From: Trametopsis cervina
Lineage: Eukaryota; Basidiomycota; Agaricomycetes; Polyporales; Irpicaceae
Length of the DNA stretch: 64,000 bases
NCBI GenBank assembly: GCA_022385755.1
Contig: MU278367.1
Coordinates: 492,680 to 556,679 of the forward strand
Reading direction: 5' to 3'
In this document: positions 10,309-24,900 of the stretch, piece after piece
Layout: each line of letters begins with the position of its first letter
Numbering within the stretch: position 1 is the stretch's first letter
Program-made: the position numbers and the translations under genes
The notes under the pieces: generated by a model
What the model was told of the DNA's origin: nothing
What the model saw: the letters and a program-made list of their open reading frames with translations, nothing else
Database searches by the model: none

Positions 10309-13300
10309 TGCTGTCTCCCCGCGCTGCGGTTAGGGCACTTGCCTGGCGCGGGTATGTTTTCCCATCGATTCCGCCATGCACGGACCGTTATGATTCTGCT
10401 TTACGATTGGTATGCGCGTGTTCTGAGTGTCTAGGTGCTGATATAGGTCTCGGCTTCTTAATGTGGTCCCGTGCTTTGCTGCGATTGCTTTGTTTTTGGA
10501 CTTGTTGTGGTGCATGCCCGTTGGGTTCCCTCTGGAGTCGATACCCTTTATGACTCGTTATGAGGGAACGTAGGTCTCTATCCGACTGGAGAGGGCCAAT
10601 CCAACGGCGCAATTAAGTAAAGTATCTATAATTTATTCGTGGTTTTTGGGCTCCAATCTGGCGTCAGCGTCACCATGGTGGGAAACGATGTTTAGTTAGA
10701 ACCATCGCGGCAAGATGATGTGGGTCGTGCACAGCTGCTAGTGCGTACCAGGCGAGAACTCTTTGTTTCAAACTCTCCATTTCCGGATCTTCCGCAGATG
10801 ATGAGTCATGGTAGCCTCGGGGACCGTGACCAGAAGATAACGCAGACAGGATGGTGCACTGTAACTGCACTTGGAATAAGGCAACGCAGCGTATGCGGTT
10901 CGATCGCTTGGTTCAGGGATCGTTAAGGTTCGCGGTATCACGGAAGTCTGAAGACAATCATCCAGAGTTCGAGGAGGAATACTTGTGCGTTGATATGTGG
11001 ATTTCCATGGGATTGTAGCGGGGTGTATCCGGATGACAATTGAACCCGGATTCCGACACAACACCTCGTCAAGCTGTGCGCATTGAACCTGAACAGTGGA
11101 ATGGCTACTAGCTACGCCACAAGCAGGGTCCTAGAAGGCTACATCTCCAGTCAGCATGCGTATCAGGACTGCGCATCCGCATCCCTGAGTACTCACGTAC
11201 CGTAGCGGGCTGTCAATGAGGACGATGGAACGGGACAGTTGTAACTCGGCTTCACGGAGTTCAAGCTTAGTTCCTTGATCGACTTGAGGACATCAGACTC
11301 GTCCAGTCCCCATGCAAGTGACAGGTATATCAACATTATGCGAAGGTATCAATGCTGCAGTCTAATGGCCAGTGAACGAATGTTGTCGGACATATCTCGG
11401 ACGACATTACAAGTGGCGAATTTTCAATTCACAACTTGTTATGGTAAAGCGCCAATTCCGAACCGAACCAAACACGACGACAACACGGGACGTAAAATCC
11501 ACCTCTCCCCTTGGCACTTACCACCGTAACGACCAGCCAAGGGCTTTGTGACACTGCTTATTCTGCTTTATCCAGCAGTCAGACCATTTCGAACATAACA
11601 AATCGACATGAGGCAAGATGCCTTTCGCAGCTGCCACGGCAGATGTCACCGGAAAAGCTCTGACTAGTGCTGATGGAAACCTCAGACCCCTGCTGTGACG
11701 CCTCTCTGCCACACAATCCGTTACAACCGTTGTGGCCGGCTACAAAGAGTGCAGTGCGGCATACTACCTCCTGACGCCAGCACTAGTTTAGCTGCGAACA
11801 ATCATCTCTCAAGCGCAAGCGAAGATACCAACAGGCTGAATGTACTCCGCCAAATACGCTCCCGACCATGTCGGTCAGGTGGCGGTGAGGACGCGTGCAA
11901 AACGACTTGCAGTGCAACGTGCACGAGTAAGTTTTCGATTTTTGTATTGCGTCTCGCGCCTGAGGCGTCCGTCTAGCCACCCTGGTTGACAAAATTTCAC
12001 CCGTAGACCCACCCTTTCCCTACTTTAACCAGCCTTGGCGACCACCGCCGCATCGCTTGTAGGCTCACGAGGGCAAGAACGCAGAAATGGTGCGGATGAT
12101 CCTAGCCCTTTTTTCGCGACCCGGGTCTCCCTGTTCAATTCAATCTTGGATTCCCCCCTGTGCCGATCTGCTTTCCGCATACATTTCCATTCCCCTGGGG
12201 AAGTCACCGTGATGGTACTCAGCTGTCATCCTCATATGGTGAGTGTCAGTATTGTATTACTGGAAACACCCCAAATTCTTGTTTCGTTTATCAGAGGGTC
12301 ATCAGTACTCAATCCTTATTTTGCGTTAGGGAATCACGGCGGAGCGGAGATGAAAATGAACCGGCAGCCTAGTTTCGATGCGGCATCTGACTCTGGGCAC
12401 GAAGAGAAGCCCTAATTCGGTCCTTACCATACGTAACGGTAGTCCTTGGACTCACGGTACGATCACCCGGAGATTTTGACTTCAGCCTTCGACGGTACAT
12501 CATAACGAGTGCCTTCATAAGACATATTGCATGCTTACTTTCGTAACAGCAGCATGACCTCATTTCTGGTTGCCACGCTCGTCGCACTCCGTCAATAGAG
12601 CTTCTTTTGCGGCTCGGGATCAGCAAGCGGTTCTTCTGGCCAATCCTACAGCCGACTTATTATTCGTGGCCACAAGCAGTAACGCAGAAGATATGGGACT
12701 GCACGCCATACGGAGTGGTGCTTATTACGCCACATGCGGATATCAGTGCGCATTGTATTTGAAACGCTGTCACGGTTCCTGCACCATTCTCTCCTGTCAG
12801 GCAATACCGATAGGGCTGTACCTACTGCACCCAACGCTTGCAAATAAATAGCGGCGCTGAAACAGACGCGCCGAACACATGCTTCAAATGTGTGGTAGAT
12901 GGCCTTCGCCCTATTGGCGCTTGAGGTCTTGCGATTCGAGTCATACATCAACATGTGAGCATGTTCTCATTGAATGAAGTGTTTTCCCCGTTGATCGCCA
13001 CGAAGCTACAAGATATGAAAAGAGAAACATCTACGAGACGCTAGCCGTTACCATTGGCTCTCTGGAGACCCGTCAACTCCTCGCAATTGAACAGCAGGAG
13101 GACCATGGACGAGTCCCCCACCTGTGACAGTCTTATCTTGCATATTATATTTCCCACTTTCCGCGTTATCCGATTCTATAACGTTTTGTGGGAGAGCTGT
13201 GTCTCTGATTGACAGACTCACCCGCAAAAGATCGAAAGTTGGACGCTGACACTGGGTACATTATTACTCCATGCGCGTCTGCCGCTGTAAATACTCGCTT

Positions 13301-16300
13301 CCAGTTGAACAGGATCATGGCAGCTAGAGCAGGCACGGCGTTCATTTTTTTGTAAGTGAGATAACCAGGCTGTTTGTATACGTGAACTTACACACCTCGG
13401 GACCTGTGCGTGCGTGTGTGCGAATGCAGGCGCGGTACTAACCACTTTCCGCAACACATTCAATGCGCTATAAGTGAGTGGGCTATATCCGCCATTCGCT
13501 GAGTCATCTACGTGCGCTCACTTCGGTGGATGTGTCAGTGTCCCGTACCATAGTTTTACACGCACAGACTCTCCCGAACGCACCGCGAATGGTCAGACTT
13601 ATGTCTTGGCCAGCCCTACTCCTAGTGCAGACCCGCACTTTTCTGCGCATGTTGATTCGCATGTCATCACATTTAAAGCGGAACCTTTTCGTTCGCTCTA
13701 GCCAATAGCAGCGACAACGTATCCCCATAACTCGGCGAGCGGAAAATTAAAAGCATGCGAGTATTGATCACCGCACGATTTCTGTACAACCCACATTACT
13801 CGAGGCGTATCCTCAAATCCAGACCCGGACTCTACACAATGCGCCAGAGAGCTATTGCAGCTAGATCCGCCAACGTGTGTGATCCTTACATACGGACTCG
13901 ATACGACTATTGTCCTATCCCTTGCGCTGTGGAGCAGAACCAGTTCGTATTGCATCCGTTCTAAACGTTCCATTCATGATAACGTTGACATGTTCTGACT
14001 CTTCTGTCCTCCGCAGTCTGCGATAGATGATCGAACTACTGGCACGGTTAATGATCGGTGCATGTTTCTTTCTAAGTTCGTGAGATTAGAGATATGATGT
14101 GACGTCGAAGAAGAGAAGGCAGCACCGGCACTTCAGCTGTTGGCTAGTGCGGCTTCATTGCTCGGTATGTTTTCAAGGAGGCGCAGAACGCATGTTTTCC
14201 GTCTTCCGTCCTTGCGCGATTTTATCTGCGCCTTACGAGACCTTGACAAGCCTGGACAGTCGAAGTGAGTCCGAACTGTTCCTTGTCGCGATACTGTTGA
14301 CTGAACTTCTGCTACATTGCCTCCGCGCTCTGAAGATATTTTTGCCCAGCTCACTGCATGCCATTCGATCAGTCCGCTAGTCAGTCACTAGAAAACATAC
14401 GGTACTAATGCTACTTTAGAACACAAACACGGAGAAACATAGTCATCCCTGCCGAGCTGCAGCCGAACAAGTGAGCCCGCGTCTCCAACCCGATAAGACT
14501 GGTTCCCAAGAGTTGCTTTGCATGCATTTTGGTGTGTTTACAGAACACGTCGTAATAATCTAATGACCGGTGACATAGTCGGTGGCAATAAGGACCCCAG
14601 ATTAGCTGGACTCAGAACTAGATCGGATGAAGCCGAGATTGTCGGAGACGAATTATGCTATGCGCAGGGACGTATGGAGATGAGGAACATGAAGTTGAGC
14701 GCACAAGTCGGAAATGACCTTCGATCATCTGAACACCAATAATACGAATGAAACCCCGCACGATCCGAGGACGTCTGTCACGGTCAGATTTAGCAAATTA
14801 ACCGCGAGACAGTACCCTCCAACCCTGACGCCTGTTGGCTCAAGGGGTATCTAGAGAAGTGCAGAACCTCGTCCAATGAGCGACTTCGGTGAGACTTGAA
14901 GCGTGTACCGGTGAGCAACCCGGTTTACGCCAATGTGAGGACATAATGACTTCAGTAGCTCCTATAGCACAATCATCGGCGGCCATAACGCACCCGTCCT
15001 GTGGAACATGTGTAGTACCAGGTGAGCTGCAATCGAATTAGTAGCACCACTGCCTACAAATATATCATTTAGTGCGATGTAGCCTTCACAGATCCAGGGT
15101 TTGTTCGATTTTCGCTAGCAACCATGGGAGCCACCGGCACTCCGAGAACCATGGATTTTCCTTTTCTATCACTCAGCCGGACAATGTCAGCCAGCCGCAT
15201 TGGGAAACGCCACGAGTCCGTATCGCCGTGCAGATACTACCGCGACATACACATACAGCTTACGAGCCTCGCTCATATGAACTATCGCACACGTTGCGTT
15301 TCCGCGAAGCCACTCCCTCGGAACCTCACCAAGCATGAGATTTCCCCGGAAAGTAAGCCCCAGAACACCGAAATGAACCGATCGCAAGTCGTGTCTGATG
15401 CGTATTCGCGGGCCCGCAGTCAATCCCTCGACGTACTGGCTGTAGCCTCCCGCATTGCACCTATCTGAAACGCATTACAGCAGTAGCATATCGAGGATCG
15501 GAAGGCATGATCGAGATGGCGCATCTCACCACGAAAAACTATACTTACGCACCTTCCCGCATCGCTCGTGGCGATCTGGTCCTCCCGCCCTTGCATGCAT
15601 ACATGGGTCCAGCAAACCCCGGATTGTCCGCCTTGGCTCATGCACGGGTATCTCGCCTTGGAGCCACCTGAACACGTAATGAAGAGGAGAACACGAAGAA
15701 TGCGACACACCATATACAGACCCCGCCAGCCGTAAAACATACGACCAACTCCGAATTCGTCAACATTCGAGTCAGGCCGTGTTCTGCACATAGTCCCGCA
15801 TAGCGATATCCGAGCTTCCGCACACGAGTCGCGACCCTCGGAGAGCTAACAGGGTCGGCCGAACGTTAAAGCCAAGCCTATCAGAACGTCTAAACCTGCA
15901 GGTAATGGGGACGTCAGGTAGGACTGTACGGTCGGCGGTGTATTACCCGCTGCAGCTCAGGGCCTCGTCGATCACTGCCTGACAGGTCCCACAGGTCCAC
16001 ACCTGCGCCTGGCCTCATCGGCTTCAGTACTACAGCAGGGCCACATACGGCCCGTCGCAGTCAGACTCAGGTTCGTAGCGGACTTAGGAACGCAACGGAG
16101 AAATCAACGAGCTTAAACAGCATGGCATTGGCGAGGCACGTACCTCCACCTGCTACCCCACTCTTCACACGTGGTGTACCTATCGCCCCGTGATTGCTAC
16201 GGCCCTTCCAAATCCTGCACAAACGCACGGACGACGACGCAAACGGGCATTTTTCTGCTATTTCTGGTGTTGTATGTTTGTCTTTTTCCCGTAGGAAGGG

Positions 16301-19300
16301 TAATGGCACCGAGAGGGGCGTAGCGTGTTGTAGGTCTCCGGTCTCGCTGAATGGGGACACACTAGAGGTTCCACAACGAATCACGACGCATTCCGTGTTG
16401 CATTGTCCGGTCGGCATTGAGACTGGGCGTCGCGCTAGTGCGCGAGAGTATGCCGCAACAGTGCGAAATGCTGGTCGGCCTGAGCTATATCTGCTTCTCT
16501 TGTGGAGACCGGAATGCACCGAAGTCCGACGTTTGCAGATAAATCTAGGAGGGGAAGTCCAGGTGATGCTGAGTGCTACGGGGTGGATCATCCCGGTGTC
16601 GATTCCGAATAGGGAAGTATGAAACTAGGATGTCAGACGTTGGCCTTCTGCTTGGTAGCGCGACACGTTCCATGTTGTGGAACAGCAAGCAGAAGTGATG
16701 TGTCGTACTCCAGCCATGTGCGCTTTCGAGCCTCAACGAGCTGCATTGCATGCTTACACACTGAGATTTGAGATTCAGACGCACGTGAGTCGGGAATGGG
16801 GTGTACAGATCGAAACAGTAGCATACCCAGAAGAGCCTCGCGATATGCAATGGGGTGGTGCAGCCACTTCTTCTGGTCAATCGGAGGGTGGAACTCGAGA
16901 TTTCCAGTTAATTGTGGGATGGTCAGTGAGAGAGCGAAAATGGTCGGGGCGGATGGTGTACTTCGCGTTGCCTGTCGACACGAGCTGCAATCCTATAGCC
17001 TCGATGTAAGCCACAGAGGGAGGATATCCAGAGTTGAAGCAGATTTTTGTTCGTTAGTTTGCTAGCAGTCTGTATCAGCAAGCCATATCGTATCGTTACG
17101 GGCTGTAATTCAGACGACGTGAGATTGTAATGGAGGTACAGGTCGAAACACTTACGTACTACAACATATACCTGCCAAAGAGCGTGCATGCAAAATATCC
17201 CAGGCAGTCGGTCCCCGTCTGTCTCGTCTCTCTTTTCTCATCTCATTTCTGCCACGAGCGTGCTCCCATCTTAAACACATGGGGCGCGCTTAGGGCAGAA
17301 ACGAGACAGATAATACAATGCAGAAGGATGTTTTGTGTCTGCTGTTGTTTGTATGAACTTGTCTTGTTTGATTTGATAGCTGCGAGAAGCGAGGACCTGG
17401 CTTGGATATATGATGCGTCGACGTGAAAGGGGACGCCGATAAAGAGTTGTTTTGGAGTACGGCGTTGCGAGTGGTCTGGAAAGTCATAAATAGCCCCATG
17501 CTTGCAGAGTAAATCCGCGACGCGAGTGAGTGACCTGAGAATGACGTGCGGTCACGTTAGCAGGGGATAGGGCAAGAAAATAGTGTTCTACCTTAGCGAG
17601 TGCTTGTACACCTGTGAAGGCGCATGCATGCTTGTGGTAATGACAGTGCAGAGCGTCCGCCAGTGATGCAGACGAGCATAGGGTCCCAGTCTGTCCAGTC
17701 CGGCATGATGTGTCAGTGTAACAAACGGCCCACCTTCCTCTGAGCACACGCATCGTCTTCAGCACAACCACATGTCTGTCTGTCTGGTCTCCTCCGGCCG
17801 CCTTTCTGCTTTGGCAGCCTGAGAGACGTGAGAAACCCCGGACTTGTGCGCATGCAGGAGATCCTTGATCCTCGACGTCAGTGGGCCACCTCAAACGTTC
17901 ACAGCTGATACGGGCCTGCTCGCGATCATAAAACGCAGTGGAGCAGTCGGTGCATGCAATGCACCTAAGACCGACGCCCTGAGAGTCATGGGCAGATGGA
18001 TGAGTCAGCGGGTATGATCTGTAAACCTGTACAGGGACGAACCTCGCCCCACGACACTACTAAACCGCCTAGTGATGCAGTCACTCACGAACAGTCCAGC
18101 GCGTACGAGCCCATCTCCCTGCATCTCTTCCATTCCCATTTCTGCCCCCAGTGCACCCCTGCCCTGCCATAAGACAGACAGATGTACGCAAAAGGCAGAA
18201 ACCGAGCCGGGTGAGACGTAGCGTAGCTGGGAGATCTGAGGGAGTGTCGTCCGAACTGGATTGGCGATGCCGGTGAGAGGCTGACTGGAACGGGCCTCTT
18301 TGGATGAGAACGAGGATGCAGGGATGTTGGTATATGAGACGCAGGGGATGGGAACGAGAGCGACGCACTGAACGAGACGACTGAAGCTGCGAGCAGCATC
18401 CGATCGTGTCGAGGACAAAACTGCGCGTACGGACTGCCTGCTCCTATGTGCGTGCGTGAATGCCGTCTGTAGGGCATCCATCTATCCATCCATCTAGTCA
18501 TGGATGGGGCTATTGTGCAATGAAGATGAGATACGGGAACACAAGTCTGATTTCTGCTCGCCTGTAGTTGAATACCAGATGTTCGTGACCTGTTGTGTAG
18601 CAAGAAACATCCACCCGTGCTCGAACATCACAATGTTTAGCTTCCGTTTCACGTTCATGGTGCGATCCGTATTCGTATTCGAAAGTTATGGCATCCTCGT
18701 CTATACTTGTTGGAGGTTGTATGGGTATACTGCTAATATTAGGTAACGCTCTCCGACGTCAAAATGTCTGCTTCTGTCGTCTGCCGTTCTGATGTGCGAT
18801 GGCTGCTTTGTATAGAATCGAGAGCCGCTGATACTGGGCTGGCCGTTGGTCCTGGTTATTCCGACATGTACTCGAAAACCGCTGATAACAACCTGCGGGG
18901 GTCTTCTGTTATCTGTAACTCAGACGTGTGGTCACTCCCCTGCGTGATACCGAAAGCCGGTGGTCCTGGCAGCAAACGGTGGACCCGCACGCTACGATGG
19001 CCGGAAGCTCGAAATGTGAAGAGTGCGAGGAGAGTAACAGCATGATCCTCGTGAAAGAACCACTTCAAGACGGGCGGAGTTCCTATCTCAAACAGGCATA
19101 AACAGTAGATGTTGGGTGGAAAACTCTGTTTCAATGATATGGTAATGGTATAATAAAGAAACGATCCTGTACTTACAGAACTGCGAGGAATATCCCCATG
19201 GACAGGTCCAAGTTATTCGATATGATAAATTTCTCTTGTTAGGCCGCGACTGCCTTCCAGATCCAGTCCGCAGACGGTTTTCATGTACAGCACGCGATAG

Positions 19301-21421
19301 GTGAGTTTGACTAGGAGGGCTGGGCGGAGTTTGGCACGTCGATCAAATCCTTCGTAGGTATTCCGGTGTAGAGGAGAGGCCATTGGAGTGTCGACAAGGA
19401 GAGTTGCAGTTGCATGGTACGCGCGTGAGCTACGCGGTTATTCCTGTGCACTGGTCTCCTGAAGTTCTAGTTCTGGATGACTTCGCTGATGTTGCTGGTG
19501 AACATGTCTCATAGTCCGACCTGCACAGAAATATAGACGGGACACGCCTTTACACTGAGTAGACTCTAATTTGAATAAGATCTCAAAGACATACCTTGAG
19601 GGCTATCCTTGGGGATCATGCGGAGAAAGGCCACAATCACCGCGAAAAACATATGTTTCGTCAGGCATAGAGAGGCTGTGGCTTTGTACCCAGACACGTG
19701 CAATGGCAACCAGTAGTGGTAATTCTGGTGCGTCTCTGCTCGCCATGTTCCCGGGGTGGCTCGATAAGGAGGTAGAATTGGCGAGAGCGTTGCTCTGCCA
19801 GGACGGGGAACGGTCAGGATCAGCGACTGCTGGCCAACACCGCACGCGTCACGGGACACGCTCACGGTCCCGTGACCGCTCTGCGTCAAAAGCCACCGCG
19901 CTCCCTCACTCACTCACACGCGAACTTCGCAGTCACAACCAAAAGCCTGTTGCTTACTCCGAGGGCGATAAGGTTCCGATGCACTTCATCTCCCAACCGA
20001 ACCGAACCGCGCAGCAAAGACGCGAGCGAGATCCCCCAGTGTAAATAATGACGCAGGGGTCAGAAGTAGGGCAGCAGCTCGTCGGCAACTTTGTATGACA
20101 GATGGCACTGGGCAATAGAAGCGTCTTGGTGGCCCGAGGGTGAGTGTCTGCGGCCAGCCTCGCTATGGACGGAACACGCCACGCCACGGAAGATGTCTGC
20201 GTGCAGTGAGTGTACCCCTGTCGTCATGGCCGTCGCGCGCTGGTCGTTATCGATGGACGTGCGTGTGTTCCTGGGAGCGTGCGCACCCTCTAGATTCGCA
20301 TTCGAGGCCTTCCAATCCTTCGCAGGCCCATGTGTCCCCTCCTGCGCCTTCTGTGCTCCACGCCGGGGATCAGTTGTACCCATTCCCATCCCGCATCCCG
20401 CACAGGGCGTCGCGCACAGAATTAGAATAGAACAGAACAGAACAGAACCCACATCGCTCGCAGCTTTTCATCGCCGGCTTCAGCGTCCGGGGTCATTAGC
20501 GCAAACGCAGTATCTGCATCTCCTGTTGCAGCGGAGAAAAAGTTTCGTGTGTCCATTCTTACTCCCGCCAGCCCACCGCCCGAGCTCGCGCGAATAGGAA
20601 TAGCAGCAGCAGGTGCGTGTGCAACGCTGACGCTTGCGAACTCTATACAGTACAGAAGCTTCGAGGGGCCCCGCATATACGCGCACACGTATACGGTTTA
20701 GTCTCCCCAGACTCGCCATCCCCAGACCTTCGAGCCTTCGAGCCCAGACCCGCAGTCTGTGGAAGCGATATTCGTCGTTCTTCCTGGACACGCGCTTCTA
20801 GGGCGGCGTGGTGTTGAGCTTGGGTGGCACGCTAGCGGAATGGAGGAGGGGGATAACCACGCACTACGCAGCCGAGCGCGGGTCCGGGGGGGTTCTACTG
20901 GTCCCGCGAGTGCGTCGTTGCGAAGGGGTCTTGTTGCGGCGAGGCGGAAGCTGTGACGCATTGCACGACTCTCACAATATTCTTTCGCGTCCCATTCCAG
21001 TATGTCGTATTCTGTGCTTAGGAAATTCGTCCTGAAAATGCAACGACAAAGTACATACAAAGCCATCCTATGCAACGACCCCTCACGTGCAGTACACAAT
21101 TGCATAGCTCACCAAGTTCCGCGTCGACCGGTGTCGCGATAGAGCATCGAAGTTTCCCAATTCGTAAAGCCTGTGTCGTGCGCGTCTGTGAGGTACGACG
21201 CTGTGTGTGGCGCACGTACGTTGAGCGCGCGACGTGAAGAATGTACGGGCCACTATGCGATGTGAGACATGTGCGGGCGGCAACGAGCGACTTGACAAGT
21301 CCATAATGCGAGCAAACTAAAAATATGAGAGCAAAACCGAGAGTAATAATGCGAATGAGTTAGCGAACGAACAACTGCCTACCGTTCGAAATCTCGCCCA
21401 TGAAATCACATCGAACACACA
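10309..21421. other. 11-kb stretch with no gene found
   Basis: Both strands hold only short open frames (the longest is 174 codons, minus, 16067-16591), none with a recognisable domain, coding-like amino-acid pattern or consistent splice sites. Base composition is mixed and CpG is common, so it does not look like repeat-induced mutation. No terminal repeats, reverse transcriptase or transposase text was found. Local features: four GCATGC palindromes between 17185 and 17960, a short AGAAC microsatellite at about 20427-20448, and TCTG/CCAT runs near 17780 and 18480. It lies between the 3' ends of two WOPR genes. It may contain untranslated RNA genes, long 3' ends, regulatory DNA or old decayed repeats; the sequence alone does not decide. 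Confidence 0.5.
20427..20448. repeat. AGAAC microsatellite
   Basis: Four near-perfect AGAAC/AGAAT units in tandem inside the 11-kb gene-free stretch. Too short to have an evident role. Confidence 0.6.
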
Positions 21422-21870
21422 CAGCTCACCGCCGCTCACCAAACAACACAACACCGCCGCTCACCAAACGATATAACACAACACAGCAGCACAACAACAA
21501 CAATCTCATACGAAAACAAGCGTCCATGACAGTACAAAAGAGCACAACAAAATACACGATGACAGAATAAACAACAACAACGATGGTGCCGTCCAAGGCC
21601 TCCACCAGCACTACCGCTATGGTGAGGGCGGAACCAACCACAACGCGGCCGCGACCGACCGCGATGCCTACACCTAAACCCAAACCAACACCTAAACCGA
21701 CACCTACAGCGCGGACTAGTACAACATACGCGCGGGCTACCATCACAACGCCCAAGCCCAAGCAAACCAAGCGGCGCGCCTTCGACACCCGCCGCCTCCT
21801 TCCCCGCCTCTTCTCCCTCCTTCCCCGCCTCTCTCCCCGTCATGGCACGCGCTTCTCCTATCGTCGCACG

Positions 21871-21975
21871 CGCCGTCGCCTAACGCACAGGAACAGGAGC
21901 TCCTATCGTCGCACCCGCTTACAGCGCCGTCGCCTTACGCACAGGAACAGGAGCTCCTACCGTCGCTCCTCACAG
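21871..21975. repeat. Imperfect 51-54 bp tandem duplication
   Basis: Two adjacent copies (21871-21924 and 21925-21975) begin CGCCGTCGCCT and contain CACAGGAACAGGAGCTCCTA. A partial third copy lies to the left (from 21855). It lies immediately 3' of the stop codon of WOPR regulator 2, so it is probably transcribed in its 3' untranslated region. GGAGCTCC within the unit is palindromic. Confidence 0.75.
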
Positions 21976-21979
21976 CGCC

Positions 21980-24900
21980 TCAAGCCTCAGGCCTCAACAT
22001 CCTCAACTGCCGATCATCAAGCGGGTTCCTCCTATACGGGTGCGTGCGTCTCAACGAATGGAGAGGCGCGAGTGCTACTCTGTGGGCGCCTCCTACTCCC
22101 ATTCCTACTCCTGCGCCATTTCCTGCTGTTGCTGTTCCTCCATTTGTTCCACCCGCGGCAGAAGGGCCGTTGGAAAAGGCATTGGATTCATCAGCGTACT
22201 CCGCGTCCCACCCATACCCCGCCCCAGCCAACGAAGACGAATTCGACAGAGGGAGAGAAGAAGACACCAAAGAGGAGGGTATCAACGAAACACTCGGATC
22301 CCCCTCGATATACTCGAACGCGCCGCCCGTCGAGAGGTCGGCCGCGGCGGGCACGTTCAGCTGGGGGAGCTGGATCGGGCGGCGCCGGAAGGGCGAGGAG
22401 GAGGATGTTGAGCGGGAGCGGGCGCGTGATGAGGCTGAGCCGAGTGCCGTCGTTGGGTTCATTGCCGTCGATGCGCTTATTGCTGTCATTGAGGAAGAGG
22501 TGGAGGAAGAAGAAGAGGGAGTGAGGGAAGACGTAGAGGAGGAGGGCAGAGAAGAGGAAGAGGATGAAGGGAGGAGGGAAGGGGAGAGAGGCGCTGCGGC
22601 GATGTATTCGGGGTTCACGACCGTCGCGACGAACGTCAGGTCGTTCACCGGCCCTGGTGTGTGCGCGTACCCCCCATGCCCATGCATCGAATAATGGTTC
22701 GAGTGGTGGGGGTCGGACAACGACATCATGCGCATGTCGTCGTCTGCGCCCGACGCGTTGTGCGCATGCACACCCGAAGAATGCGAATGAGCATGATTGG
22801 GATGAGAGTGAGAGTGGTGGGGAAGAGAGGGGTGGTGGTGTTGAGGGTGGGAAGAGGGATGAGGATGGTGCGGACCCAACTCAACCTCCAACTCCTCATC
22901 CGGCGAATAATGCAAGAGCGGCATAGGCATGTACCCGCTCAGGTCCTCCTCCTGCCCCTGTCCCTGTCCTTGCCCCCCTCCTCCTCCCGTCCCTCCTGCC
23001 CCTCCAACGCCGCCGAGACCGACGTTAGCATTAACGTTGAGACGAAGTTCGGGTCGGGGACTGGGCGTATGCCAACTCGTCGTACTCCCACTCCCGCTCG
23101 CGCTCCCCGCCCCTCCAAAATCGCTAAGCACGGGCGAGTCGCCGCCCATCTCGCTTTGGCCGCGCGGGCGGTGGCGCGCGGTTGTGAATTGCGGGCCTTG
23201 GTGCTGGCCGTGCTGCTGCTGCACGTGTTGTTGCGGCTGATGAGGTTGGTGTTGGTGAGAGGGGTGCGGGTGTTGGTGGGAGGGATGAGGTTGGTGTGGA
23301 TGGGAGTAGCGAGGGTACGATTGTTGTTGGTTGAACGAAAAGGCGTGTGTGGAGGAGAACTCGAATGGCTCGTGCACGTAATCAGTCCCGTAGCCTGTGT
23401 TGGCGTACACCGACGCCGGCGAGCTTTGTGTGTGCTGCTGCTGTTGCGTATGGTGTTGTTGGGGATGATGTCCATACACCTGCTGTCCATACCCATACGA
23501 CTGTTCATACCCCTGGTCCTGCTGCTGCTGTTGCTGGTGATGTTGTTGTGGATGATGCCACTGCGCATGCGGCGTCGGAGGCTGCGGCAACACCGTGTTC
23601 GACGAAGACGACGATGATGAAGAAGAGGGTTGCGGAGGTGGAGGAGGGGGCGCAGGCCTCAACCCGCGCTCACCCACAGGGAACGGCGCATACGTCCTCT
23701 GCACGCTACTCCCCTCGCGTCCCCTCCTCCTGCCTCCCCCTTCCCCATCCCCATGCACGTCCGCCTTCCCACCACCCGCCTCTCTCGAGCTCGGGGACAG
23801 CGCGCCCGCAGAAGATGAGGAGGCAGTGGCTGAAGCGGTGATGGCAGCGACGGAGGACGACGAGGACGACTTCTTACTCTGGCGCGCGGAGGAGAATATG
23901 CCGTCTGGCACGACGAGGTCGCGCAGGAACGGGATCGAGTCGATCGTGTGCAGGTTGCCTTCTGTTGATTTCGTGAAGTACGCGTCTGGAGAGGAATCAG
24001 TGATGAGCGTTAAACGGTTAGAAGTTAAGCAATAGGGAATGGATGATAGGGAATAGAAATAGATGATAAGGAAGATGAAGAAAGGCTAAATCTCAGACGT
24101 GCGTGCAGTGGGAAGGAAGGCGTGCCGTAACTCCCAACGCATTCATCTCCCCACGTCCGCTCTTTCGAAAGCGCGCGCACGAAGAACTGGAAACGAAGAA
24201 CGAAAAGGGCAATACCATCCAAAGAAGAGCCTATCCTATCGCGATCAGAGCCTCGATATGATGATAGGCCGCATCGCAATCATCACGTAAAAACGTAAGA
24301 AACGGGAATCGCAGCTGCCCATCCCATCCCATCGCATCGGTGCGCGAAACACGCAAACACGTAAGAGGCTGGCGAAGCCAAAAGCTTGAAGCCAAAATCC
24401 AAAATCTCCAATATCCAAATGCCAAATTTCTAAAACGCTGCCCAGAAATTTTGAAATCGCGCGTGGCGGAAGCGAGGGTGTGAGGCGAATCTCACACCTC
24501 CGCCTCCGCGAGCCCTGCCTGCTCGAAATGAAAATGAAATGCAAAAATGAAAGAAAGACATGCGCGCGAACGCGAACGTGATTTGCAAATGCGCAAATTA
24601 AAACCCGAAAGCCAAACGAACAGCCTGCCTGCCCCGCACTGCTTCTGCCCCGCATAACGTATACGTATTTCTGCGGGGTAGGGGACGTAAATGAAGCGAA
24701 TGTGCGTCTCGCAAACGAGCTCTGTGCAAATTGGGGTGCGAGGCTTTAGAGCGAGAAACGCTCGTTTCCAATCCTGCGGTATAAAAGCAGGACGAGAGCC
24801 ACCAAACCCCTGGAATCCGCACAGAAACCAAAATCGCAAGCAAAACAATCCCAGAAAATCATAGAAAATCGCACTCACTCAAATGCCACTTCCGCGGCTT

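Noticed and set aside
16067..17009. Open frames of 110-174 codons in the gene-free stretch
   Set aside because: Amino-acid pattern is random-like, no splice-linked neighbours, no family resemblance.
21583..24035. Long plus-strand and minus alternative frames (up to 318 codons) opposite WOPR 2
   Set aside because: They are mirror images of the low-complexity, GC-rich coding exon of the WOPR gene and lack domains.
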